This document shows positions 1 through 5,038 of a DNA stretch of 5,507 nt, piece after piece. The notes beneath the pieces are model-generated. The model was not told the DNA's origin, did no database searches, and saw only the letters and a list, made by a program, of their open reading frames with translations. The stretch is from positions 1-5,507 of the forward strand of contig CAYUNT010000258.1 of assembly GCA_964446285.1 (NCBI GenBank). The letters run 5' to 3'. This stretch comes from CAYUNT01 sp964446285 (GTDB lineage: Bacteria > Sumerlaeota > Sumerlaeia > SLMS01 > CAYUNT01). How positions within the stretch are numbered: the first letter of the stretch is position 1; each line of letters begins with the position of its first letter. A program made the translations under genes and the position numbers.

Positions 1-83
1 TTTCGCCCGTATTATACCCCCAGGGCGTGAGAACCTGCGAAAACCAAGGCGCGGATTGGGTTTTGTTGGAAATCTGCGGCGCG

Positions 84-1064
84 CTATTTACGGCGGCGCG
101 GGTGGCGGATGCCCATTGCGGTTTCGAGTCGGCGCATCACGCGGGCGTTGGGCGTCTCTCTGCTCAATCCATACTTTGCAATGGAAGCGGCGTTTGGATC
201 GACTTTGAAGGCGAACGGACCAAAAACCAAAAACTCAGCCTGCGCATGGGGAATCGCGGCGCTGTCAATGTCCTTGCGCCACAATCTCTTGTTGGCGTCA
301 AGGGATTCGCGGGCGGCTGATGTTTTCTTGACTCCGCGCAGGCGCGGGGCGTGGTCGGCGGGAAGGCCGAAGGCGTCGGGATTTTCCAAGACGAATTGAT
401 TGCAGGCCATCGCCACGCGGTTCCTGTCCGCCCGCGGCCAGACCTCGCGAACAAGCCATCCGCCCGCAAGCGCGAACAGCCCGGCGGTTGACCGATCAGC
501 CGCATCCAGGGGCGTTCCGTCGAGCAGGTGCTTTTCGTGCAAGTGCTTGGGAACGTCCAGGCGTTGCCGCTCAGGTTTGACAAATCCGTCGATCATGCCG
601 ATCAAGATATTTGCGCGCGCCCATGCCGTTGACAGTGCGGAGTGAATTTCCCCAAGTTCCCTTTCCATGTGCGAACTAACGTTATCACCATCCCACTTGG
701 CGGCGTGCATGTAGTTCGCCATGCGCCCGTGCGCATCCAAATACAAGTCGCACGTTTTCTTTTCAAACTTGAAAACTGCGGCGCGTATCGGCTTGATTTC
801 CTTTTTCAGCGAGAGGAGCCAGGCGTCGAGTTCTCTGCGGTCTTTGTGTGGCCGGAAGTCCTTGCGGATAATTCTCGAAAGTAGTTCGCGGGCGGCATGG
901 GCGGCGCGGAGTGAATCACCTTCGGCGGCGCGGTCAAGTGCCTGCCCGAGGCTTTCATCCATGCGCGCCTTGGGATGGAACCGCCGCACGGGAAGGGCCA
1001 GGAACGCATCGGCAATGCGCCCGGCCTCTTCTTTTGAAATAGTGGCGGATTTTCGCTTTGGCAT
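84..1064 (-). CDS. Hypothetical protein of the integrated element, 326 aa
   Basis: I do not recognise this protein. The ATG at 1064 has a good Shine-Dalgarno (AAAGGGG, nine bases before the ATG), and the frame stays open for 326 residues to a TAG at 84-86. It is rich in charged residues, with a basic N-terminus (MPKRK) and a very basic C-terminus (HPRRRK), which would suit nucleic-acid binding but does not prove it. Residues 11-165 look mostly helical. There is no signal peptide, no clear membrane helix, no zinc-binding cysteine cluster (only Cys105 and Cys221) and no Walker motif. Residues 275-300 (around FLVFGPFAFKVDPN) look like a small beta-strand region. It lies downstream of the integrase on the same strand with a gap of about 130 bp, so it may be cotranscribed or have its own promoter. 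It is an accessory cargo gene of unknown role. Confidence 0.8.
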   Translation of the reverse strand: MPKRKSATISKEEAGRIADAFLALPVRRFHPKARMDESLGQALDRAAEGDSLRAAHAARELLSRIIRKDFRPHKDRRELDAWLLSLKKEIKPIRAAVFKFEKKTCDLYLDAHGRMANYMHAAKWDGDNVSSHMERELGEIHSALSTAWARANILIGMIDGFVKPERQRLDVPKHLHEKHLLDGTPLDAADRSTAGLFALAGGWLVREVWPRADRNRVAMACNQFVLENPDAFGLPADHAPRLRGVKKTSAARESLDANKRLWRKDIDSAAIPHAQAEFLVFGPFAFKVDPNAASIAKYGLSRETPNARVMRRLETAMGIRHPRRRK

Positions 1065-1140
1065 CCCTCGAATCCCCTTTCAGAATGGGCCATTTGCCTC
1101 GGAATCGCGATTGCTTGCTTGTGGCGGCCTTTTCATTTCC

Positions 1141-1167
1141 GGCGCGGGCGTTTGGCCTATCCGCGCC
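1141..1167. repeat. Perfect 7-bp inverted repeat between integrase and downstream gene
   Basis: GGCGCGG at 1141-1147 is matched by CCGCGCC at 1161-1167, with a 13-base spacer, in the gap between the integrase stop and the start of the downstream gene. It could form a GC-rich hairpin in the minus-strand transcript, but no T tract follows on either strand, so it is not a standard intrinsic terminator. It may be a transcription pause, a protein-binding site, or chance in GC-rich DNA. Confidence 0.3.
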
Positions 1168-1193
1168 ACGAAAGCCCTGCCAGCGTCAAGCAA

Positions 1194-2507
1194 TCAAGAA
1201 TTTTCCGCGCTCCCGGCGCCCACGGCGGCGGCGGATTCGGCAGGCGGTTGGATAGACTGAATTTTCCCATCCAGCGCTGCTTGAATTGCCTCCCCGATTT
1301 CTTCAGCGGCCATCTTCGCGGGATCATGGTCAAGGTTCACATACTTCATGGTTGTTTGTATTCGCGCATGGCCCATAACCTTCGCCAATACGGGCAGGCC
1401 GATTTTCAGACTCGCGCCCAGGGTGGCGTGCGCGTGTCTCAAATCGTGCAAGCGCAAGGCAGGCATTCCGGCGGCGGCCCGGATGCGCACCCAGGGTTTT
1501 GTGATGTTCACCATTGGACGCCCGGAAACCCAGCCGGGAATCACCCAGCCGGACGGGTGGCGCGGCAGGGCGGCCAAGATGCCAGTGGCGAGGCTGTTCA
1601 GATAAAGGACCTTCGGCCCGGTTTTGGAATCTCCGAGGGTGGCAATCCCTTTTTCGATGTCCACCTGGTTCCAGCGCAATCCGAGGATTTCGCCACAACG
1701 CGCGCCGGTCGCGATAAGAAGCCTGATGGCCGCGCAGGTGGCGGGCATGGCGGCCAGCGGGGCGGAATCGTCATTGTTTTCCGGGATGGGCTGGGAATCG
1801 GTTCCCGCGTGCAGGGTGTTCCAATTGGCCTCCGCTTCATCCAGGGTTTGCCACAAGCGGGAGAGTTGCGCCGGGGTCAACGAGCATTCCCGCGCCTTTT
1901 CCTTGTAGCGCCGGACGCGGGCGCATGGGTTCCCGGCGGCCTCGGGGCGGAATCCCTGCTCGATTGCGAAGTTGCATAGAGTGGAAAGCAGCGCCAGCGT
2001 CCGGTTGGCGAGATAGGGTTTGGCCTTTAGTCCGGCATGGAAACGCGCCACGTCCTCGCGGGCGAGTTCGCCGATTTTCTTTTCGCCCAGGGCGGGCAGA
2101 ATCACCCGCTCGAAAAGCCACTTGTCATTGGCAACGGAACGGGGCTTTTTGCGCGCCGCCGCATAGTCGGAAAGGTATCGTTCGGAAAACTCACGCAAGG
2201 TAAGGGCAGCGGCGGCCTCTTCCTTGGCCACGCGCTTTTCCTCCACGGGATCAGAACCGGCGCGAATATCGCGGAGCAGTTCGGCGGCGCGTGCGCGTGC
2301 CTTTTCCACGGCAAAGAGTCCATAGCGCCCGATGGTGACGCGGTGGGAATGCCCGGCGGCGTCTCTGTAATATAAAACGAAACTTTTCGTTCCGCCCTTG
2401 GAAATCCGCAAGCCGAAGTTTGCCAGAACCAAATCCCAGACAAGCAGGTCCGCCTTGGGGTCCGGCAGGATCGAGTCGATCAGGCTTTTTGTGAGTTTGG
2501 CTCGCAT
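1194..2507 (-). CDS. int: Tyrosine recombinase / site-specific integrase (DUF4102-type)
   Basis: This is a 437-residue phage/island-type integrase that would cut and rejoin DNA between the element's attP and a chromosomal tRNA attB site. Residues about 4-95 match the DUF4102 arm-binding domain (FGLRISKGGTKSFVLYYRD, then VTIGRYG). Residues about 103-195 are the SAM-like core-binding domain, and about 207-400 the catalytic domain. All expected catalytic residues are present: Arg270 (TGARCGEILGLRW), Lys295 (GDSKTG), His354 and Arg357 (LHDLRHAHAT), His380 (VMGHARIQTT) and the nucleophile Tyr389 (MKYVNL). Residues about 228-252 (around NTLHAGTDSQPIPENNDDSA) look like an extra polar loop just before the first catalytic motif. 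The frame is open up to an ATG at 2690, but I chose 2507: a Shine-Dalgarno precedes it, the DUF4102 domain begins immediately, and the upstream part covers the 10-bp repeats. It lies about 240 bp from the tRNA fragment, as expected for an attachment-site-linked integrase, and appears intact. It ends in a low-complexity Ala/Ser tail. Confidence 0.96.
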   Translation of the reverse strand: MRAKLTKSLIDSILPDPKADLLVWDLVLANFGLRISKGGTKSFVLYYRDAAGHSHRVTIGRYGLFAVEKARARAAELLRDIRAGSDPVEEKRVAKEEAAAALTLREFSERYLSDYAAARKKPRSVANDKWLFERVILPALGEKKIGELAREDVARFHAGLKAKPYLANRTLALLSTLCNFAIEQGFRPEAAGNPCARVRRYKEKARECSLTPAQLSRLWQTLDEAEANWNTLHAGTDSQPIPENNDDSAPLAAMPATCAAIRLLIATGARCGEILGLRWNQVDIEKGIATLGDSKTGPKVLYLNSLATGILAALPRHPSGWVIPGWVSGRPMVNITKPWVRIRAAAGMPALRLHDLRHAHATLGASLKIGLPVLAKVMGHARIQTTMKYVNLDHDPAKMAAEEIGEAIQAALDGKIQSIQPPAESAAAVGAGSAENS

Positions 2508-2515
2508 GGTGAATA

Positions 2516-2522
2516 TCCCTTT
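2516..2522 (-). promoter_or_regulatory. Ribosome binding site that fixes the integrase start
   Basis: On the minus strand the sequence reads AAAGGGA followed by TATTCACC and the ATG at 2507. The site and spacing are near ideal. This favours the start at 2507 over the longer open frame from 2690, whose extra 61 residues have no integrase homology and overlap the direct repeats. Confidence 0.7.
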
Positions 2523-2552
2523 CGTTCCAGGAATTCCCGTCAAACGCTCCCT

Positions 2553-2621
2553 TGCGTAAGCAGGCGTCTTTGGGATTTTGGCTTTAGTCAGATTTCCCTC
2601 TGCGTAAGCACTGCGTAAGCA
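2553..2621. repeat. Three 10-bp direct repeats (TGCGTAAGCA), possible integrase arm-type sites
   Basis: TGCGTAAGCA occurs exactly at 2553-2562, 2601-2610 and 2612-2621, all in the same orientation. The last two are 11 bp apart start to start, about one helical turn, and the first is 48 bp from the second. They lie between the integrase start and the tRNA fragment, where tRNA-targeting integrases usually keep their arm-type binding sites; lambda-type arm sites are also direct repeats of about 10 bp. The ends TGC and GCA are also dyad-symmetric, so an operator for a regulator or excisionase controlling int is an alternative. The repeats are plainly seen; their binding role is inferred. Confidence 0.65.
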
Positions 2622-2748
2622 AAATATGCCCAACGCCGTCAAAAGAGATAGGAGCGCATAGGGGAGTGAATCAAGGGAAATCGGCGTCATTATGCGGAAT
2701 ATATGGGAACCGCTCGAAACTGGTCAAATAACATAAAAAGGCTGATTT

Positions 2749-2798
2749 TTTGACTACGGATCAGAAGGTCGGGAGTTCAAGTCTCTCCGGGCGCGCCA
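2749..2798 (+). pseudogene. 3' fragment of tRNA-Arg(ACG); attachment site at the element's right end
   Basis: From the anticodon stem to the CCA end this matches a tRNA. The anticodon loop is CTACGGA at 2754-2760 (anticodon ACG at 2756-2758), with 3' anticodon stem TCAGA at 2761-2765. A five-base variable loop follows. The T stem GGGAG (2771-2775) pairs with CTCTC (2783-2787) around loop TTCAAGT. The 3' acceptor strand is CGGGCGC (2788-2794), followed by discriminator G and an encoded CCA (2796-2798). The 5' half is missing: no GCGCCCG acceptor strand and no D arm lie upstream. Bases 2749-2751 (TTT) still pair partly with the 3' anticodon stem, so the identity block begins near 2751. Integration in the anticodon region is a standard tyrosine-recombinase target. 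The fragment cannot make a tRNA; an intact copy should sit at the element's far end. Confidence 0.88.
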
Positions 2799-3125
2799 GT
2801 AAACTTCAGAAATGTCAATGGCTTGATAAAATGCCCCCGGAGAGAAACTTCGGGGGTTTTCTGCATGTGGCTTCATCGCGGGCCTTCTGAGATTGCGGAA
2901 AGTGGCGTCGCCGGCAGACGGGCGGCAAGTCATCGGCAAAGCCGCTCCATAGCGATTTCCGGCTCGACTCTCTTTCTCAAGGCCGCCATACATCCAATCG
3001 GCAAATGGGCGCGTGCATTCGCCGGGCGTCTTTCATTTCTGCGTGCCCGAAGCCCCCACAAGTTCGATGGACTGGAAGCCAGGAGCAAAGAATCCCGATC
3101 CCGATCTTCCACAAGCAAAGTCACA
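2799..3125. other. Gene-poor stretch downstream of the attachment site
   Basis: Apart from the terminator hairpin at 2834-2860 I see no gene or RNA here. The plus frame of the next gene is open back to 2823, but the translated extension is Arg/Ser-rich without domain character and runs through the terminator stem, so I do not count it as coding. The promoter of the two-gene operon beginning at 3126 should lie here, but I cannot pick convincing -35 and -10 boxes. Confidence 0.5.
2834..2860 (+). terminator. Intrinsic terminator, probably the original tRNA-Arg terminator
   Basis: CCCCCGGAG (2834-2842) pairs with CTTCGGGGG (2848-2856) around loop AGAAA, giving nine pairs including one G-T, and is followed directly by TTTT. 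It lies 36 bases after the CCA of the tRNA fragment on the same strand, as expected for a tRNA gene terminator. Because the element entered the tRNA gene, this hairpin now follows only the broken copy. Confidence 0.8.
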
Positions 3126-3656
3126 ATGCCCGAAACACCCGACGCCATATCTTCCGATTCCGCCAACGTGGCAGCCGATTCCGCCAATGCCGCCGCCGCT
3201 TCGCCCGCATCCGCCGCGGCCAGTGCTTCCTATGCCGCTAATGATGCTGCCGCGCAAATTATCTCATGGACGGTTCATCCGCTCGTTGAGTGGCCGCGCC
3301 GGTCGTTGGGGCTGGCGCTGTTGTTCGCGGCCATTTTAGGCATCGTGTATTTTACGCTGCCCGGACCTTTGTATTTGATCGTCTCGGTTGGGGTGCTGTT
3401 TGGGTCGATGGGGCGGTTCTTCCTGCCCACGCGCTACACGCTGAGCGCCGAAGGAATCTGCGTGCGATTCGCCGGGGTGGCGCGCCGGTTTCCCTGGACG
3501 AATTTCCGGCGTGTCGAGGCCGGGCCGCACGGAGTGTTTTTATCGCCTTTCGAACGCCCAAACCGCCTGGAGAATTTTCGCGGACTCTATCTCCTTCTGG
3601 GCGCGCGCCGCGAGGAAGCCGTCGCCTATATCCGGGAGCGCCTTCATGTCCGCTGA
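3126..3656 (+). CDS. Hypothetical membrane protein with two transmembrane helices and a C-terminal cytoplasmic domain
   Basis: The protein has 176 residues. Residues 1-45 are a low-complexity Ala/Ser segment with an internal repeat (ADSAN-like, from the DNA repeat GATTCCGCCAA). Residues about 60-79 and 81-98 are two hydrophobic helices joined by a tight Pro-Gly-Pro turn, so both ends should face the cytoplasm. Residues about 102-172 form a small domain beginning PTRYTLSAEGICVRF and containing PWTNFRRVE and GVFLSPF. This pattern resembles the pleckstrin-like domains of small bacterial membrane proteins. I recall similar unnamed proteins in planctomycete-type genomes, but cannot confirm it here. 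The start at 3126 is chosen because the low-complexity and membrane segments follow it; the Shine-Dalgarno is weak (AGGAGC lies rather far upstream). The gene overlaps the next one by 11 bp, indicating translational coupling and probably a joint function. Confidence 0.82.
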   Translation: MPETPDAISSDSANVAADSANAAAASPASAAASASYAANDAAAQIISWTVHPLVEWPRRSLGLALLFAAILGIVYFTLPGPLYLIVSVGVLFGSMGRFFLPTRYTLSAEGICVRFAGVARRFPWTNFRRVEAGPHGVFLSPFERPNRLENFRGLYLLLGARREEAVAYIRERLHVR

Positions 3657-4158
3657 CAAACCGGATACCACGCCAGATTCCGCGCCGGGTCCCCGGCCGC
3701 CCGCCAAAACGGAAAGCAATGTGAATGCCCATGCGCATGGCACAACCAGCGCCATGGCGCATGGCAAGGCCGGCGCCCCCGCCCCCGCGCATAACGTCGA
3801 AAAGCGCGCCGGAGCGGATGACAGCAAGAAGGCGCGCAAAGGACTGCGCGCCTGGCTCGCGCACGCATTTTCCCTTGATCCGGGCTGGGATTTATCGCCC
3901 GAGGATCATGATCTGCTCAATCGAGTGGCAAAAAAAATCGTGGATCGCGGCCTGACAGGCCCCGTCCTATTGGCGCTGCAATCATTCAGTCCTCTGGGAT
4001 TTCTAGGCAGCCAGGCGATGATTGCCCTTCAGCCATTTGCGGAATTGATAATCCCTGCGGGCGAATATGAACGCTGCACGCGGATTCTCGAACGCCGCGA
4101 AGGATTGGAACTCCTGATGCGCCAAATCGAATCGCTGGAAAACCAAAAGAAGAAATAA
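3646..4158 (+). CDS. Hypothetical protein with GSQ...QPF-type conserved C-terminal domain
   Basis: The protein has 170 residues. Residues 1-66 are probably disordered: Pro/Ala-rich, with six histidines between residues 28 and 49, encoded in part by a repeated GCGCATGGCA (3733-3742 and 3757-3766). Residues about 70-165 look like a folded helical domain: LSPEDHDLLNRVAKKIVDRG, then GPVLLALQSFSPLGFLGSQA and MIALQPFAELI, then EYERCTRILERREGLELLMR. The middle is hydrophobic enough for membrane contact, but interrupted by Pro, Gly, Ser and Gln, so I do not call it a clear transmembrane helix. I recognise the GSQA/LQPF and ERRE...LL pattern from small unnamed proteins, but know no function. The ATG lies inside the upstream gene, with GGGAG about ten bases before it, and the 11-bp overlap suggests coupled translation with the membrane protein. 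The last residues are lysine-rich (NQKKK). Confidence 0.85.
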   Translation: MSADKPDTTPDSAPGPRPPAKTESNVNAHAHGTTSAMAHGKAGAPAPAHNVEKRAGADDSKKARKGLRAWLAHAFSLDPGWDLSPEDHDLLNRVAKKIVDRGLTGPVLLALQSFSPLGFLGSQAMIALQPFAELIIPAGEYERCTRILERREGLELLMRQIESLENQKKK

Positions 4159-4253
4159 GGGATTTTTGCCACCAAAAAACGAAAGGAACGAAAAAGAAGA
4201 AGATATATTCTGTTTTCGTTATTTTCGTGCCTTTTGTGGTTAAAAAATATCCC
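4159..4253. terminator. Long imperfect inverted repeat between convergent genes, likely bidirectional terminator
   Basis: The left arm 4159-4195 and right arm 4213-4253 pair in blocks: GGGAT with ATCCC, a T run with an A run, CCAC (4169-4172) with GTGG (4236-4239), ACGAAA (4179-4184) with TTTCGT (4223-4228), and AACGAAAA (4188-4195) with TTTTCGTT (4213-4220). The arms are built of AACGAAA-like units. It fills nearly the whole gap between two convergent genes, so ending transcription from both sides is the natural role. Similar AACCACGAAA-type repeats are common between genes in some environmental bacteria, so it may also be a copy of a dispersed repeat family. Confidence 0.6.
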
Positions 4254-4267
4254 CTCTCTCCCTCTTC

Positions 4268-5038
4268 CTATAGCAACACCGGTTCGAGCGAGATGGACAA
4301 ATCGAGGTTGTCTTCGCCCAGGAAAGTATTAGGAAAAATCTCGCGGGCTTCCTCGACCAGTTGCGCTGGATTCGGCTCCATCGGGTTGATGTGGATCAAT
4401 CCCAGGCGGCGCGCTTCCGACTCGCACGCCAGAAGCGCCGCGCCCATGGGCGTTCCGTGCGAGGCGCGCCGGGCCATGCTCTCTTGCGAAGACCGGAAAA
4501 AGGAGTCCGCCAGCAGCAGCCCGGCCTCGCGGCAGAATCCCGCGTGTTCGCCTGTGACGCACGTGTCCGCCAAAACCACAACCGAATCGCCTGCGCGATC
4601 CGTCAGGCGCAGCGCTGTGGCCCCGCACGACCGGTGCGGAACCTGTTTGGTCTCAATGAGCAATTCCGGCAATTCGACCTTCGGCGTCAGCGTGCGCGTT
4701 TGGGTCTGAAACGACAGTTCCGGCCATCCGCGCGGGAACATCGGCTCGGCGAACAGGCGCGCCACGACCTCCGCGGCCAGACTTCCCGCCGCCCACAGCG
4801 TTACCGAGTTCACATCCCCGCGCTCGAACATCCCCGGCAGCCAGGTCAGGCCCATTGTGTGGTCGATATGCCCATGCGTCAGGAAAATATCCAGGTGCGG
4901 CGGCAGCGTCATCCCATGCAGGCGCGAAATGCCCGATCCGGCGTCAATAATCACGCCATGTTCCGGCAAAAAAACACAAGTCGTCTGGCGTCGCGGGGTG
5001 GGGAAATGCCCCCCGGTTCCTAGGAGAACAACTCTCAT
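4268..5038 (-). CDS. MBL-fold metallo-hydrolase, RNase Z-like
   Basis: This 256-residue protein has the complete metal-binding set of the metallo-beta-lactamase fold. The motif THGHIDH gives His55, His57, Asp59 and His60; further ligands are His135 (VPHRSCG), Asp158 (VLADTC), His194 (ASHGTPMGAALLA) and His217 (LIHINP). The N-terminus (LLGTGGHFPTPRRQTT) is RNase Z-like, and His194 sits where RNase Z enzymes have their HST-type motif. The length is at the short end of the family (often about 300), and the long flexible arm that grips tRNA is not evident. True tRNA 3' processing is therefore uncertain; a phosphodiesterase or other hydrolase of the same superfamily is equally possible. It should be cytoplasmic, with no signal peptide. 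The ATG at 5038 follows AAGGAT with suitable spacing. It is convergent with the upstream two-gene unit and appears to be transcribed alone. Confidence 0.93.
   Translation of the reverse strand: MRVVLLGTGGHFPTPRRQTTCVFLPEHGVIIDAGSGISRLHGMTLPPHLDIFLTHGHIDHTMGLTWLPGMFERGDVNSVTLWAAGSLAAEVVARLFAEPMFPRGWPELSFQTQTRTLTPKVELPELLIETKQVPHRSCGATALRLTDRAGDSVVVLADTCVTGEHAGFCREAGLLLADSFFRSSQESMARRASHGTPMGAALLACESEARRLGLIHINPMEPNPAQLVEEAREIFPNTFLGEDNLDLSISLEPVLL

Larger units (their letters stand above)
1..2798. mobile_element. Right end of a tRNA-integrated genomic island or prophage-like element
   Basis: The stretch left of the tRNA-Arg fragment carries a tyrosine recombinase gene reading away from the junction, an unknown gene downstream of it on the same strand, and direct repeats between the integrase and the junction. 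This is the layout of an element integrated into the 3' part of a tRNA gene. Only one end is in the window. The other end, expected to carry the complete tRNA-Arg(ACG) gene on the plus strand, must lie left of position 1. No phage structural gene, conjugation gene or excisionase is visible, so the kind of element (prophage, satellite, integrative conjugative element or remnant) cannot be decided. The right limit depends on where the crossover in the tRNA identity block lies, somewhere within about 2749-2798. Confidence 0.75.

Noticed and set aside
4..27. CGCCC/GGGCG inverted repeat near the left edge, downstream of the 326-residue gene
   Set aside because: The stem is only five pairs with a 14-base loop and no T tract on the minus strand; too weak to call a terminator.
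1119..1979. Long plus-strand open frame (286 codons) opposite the integrase
   Set aside because: It is a Gly/Arg-rich shadow of the integrase gene in GC-rich DNA, with no recognisable domain.
2621..2642. Possible int promoter: minus-strand TTGACG near 2637-2642 with TATTTT at 2621-2626
   Set aside because: The spacing is only 10 bp, too short for a sigma-70-type promoter.
2508..2690. 61-residue N-terminal extension of the integrase from an ATG at 2690
   Set aside because: It lies upstream of a strong Shine-Dalgarno and of the natural start of the DUF4102 domain, and it covers the 10-bp direct repeats.
2754..2993. Minus-strand open frame ending RRDLNSRPSDP
   Set aside because: This end is the well-known false translation of the antisense strand of a tRNA gene; here it reads backwards through the tRNA-Arg fragment and the terminator hairpin.
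3352..3864. Minus-strand open frame across the two-gene operon
   Set aside because: It spans parts of two plus-strand genes, is rich in Gly and Arg, and has no domain character.
4361..5023. Plus-strand open frame of 220 codons opposite the hydrolase
   Set aside because: It is an Arg/Gln-rich shadow of the RNase Z-like gene, whose metal-binding motifs are unmistakable on the other strand.
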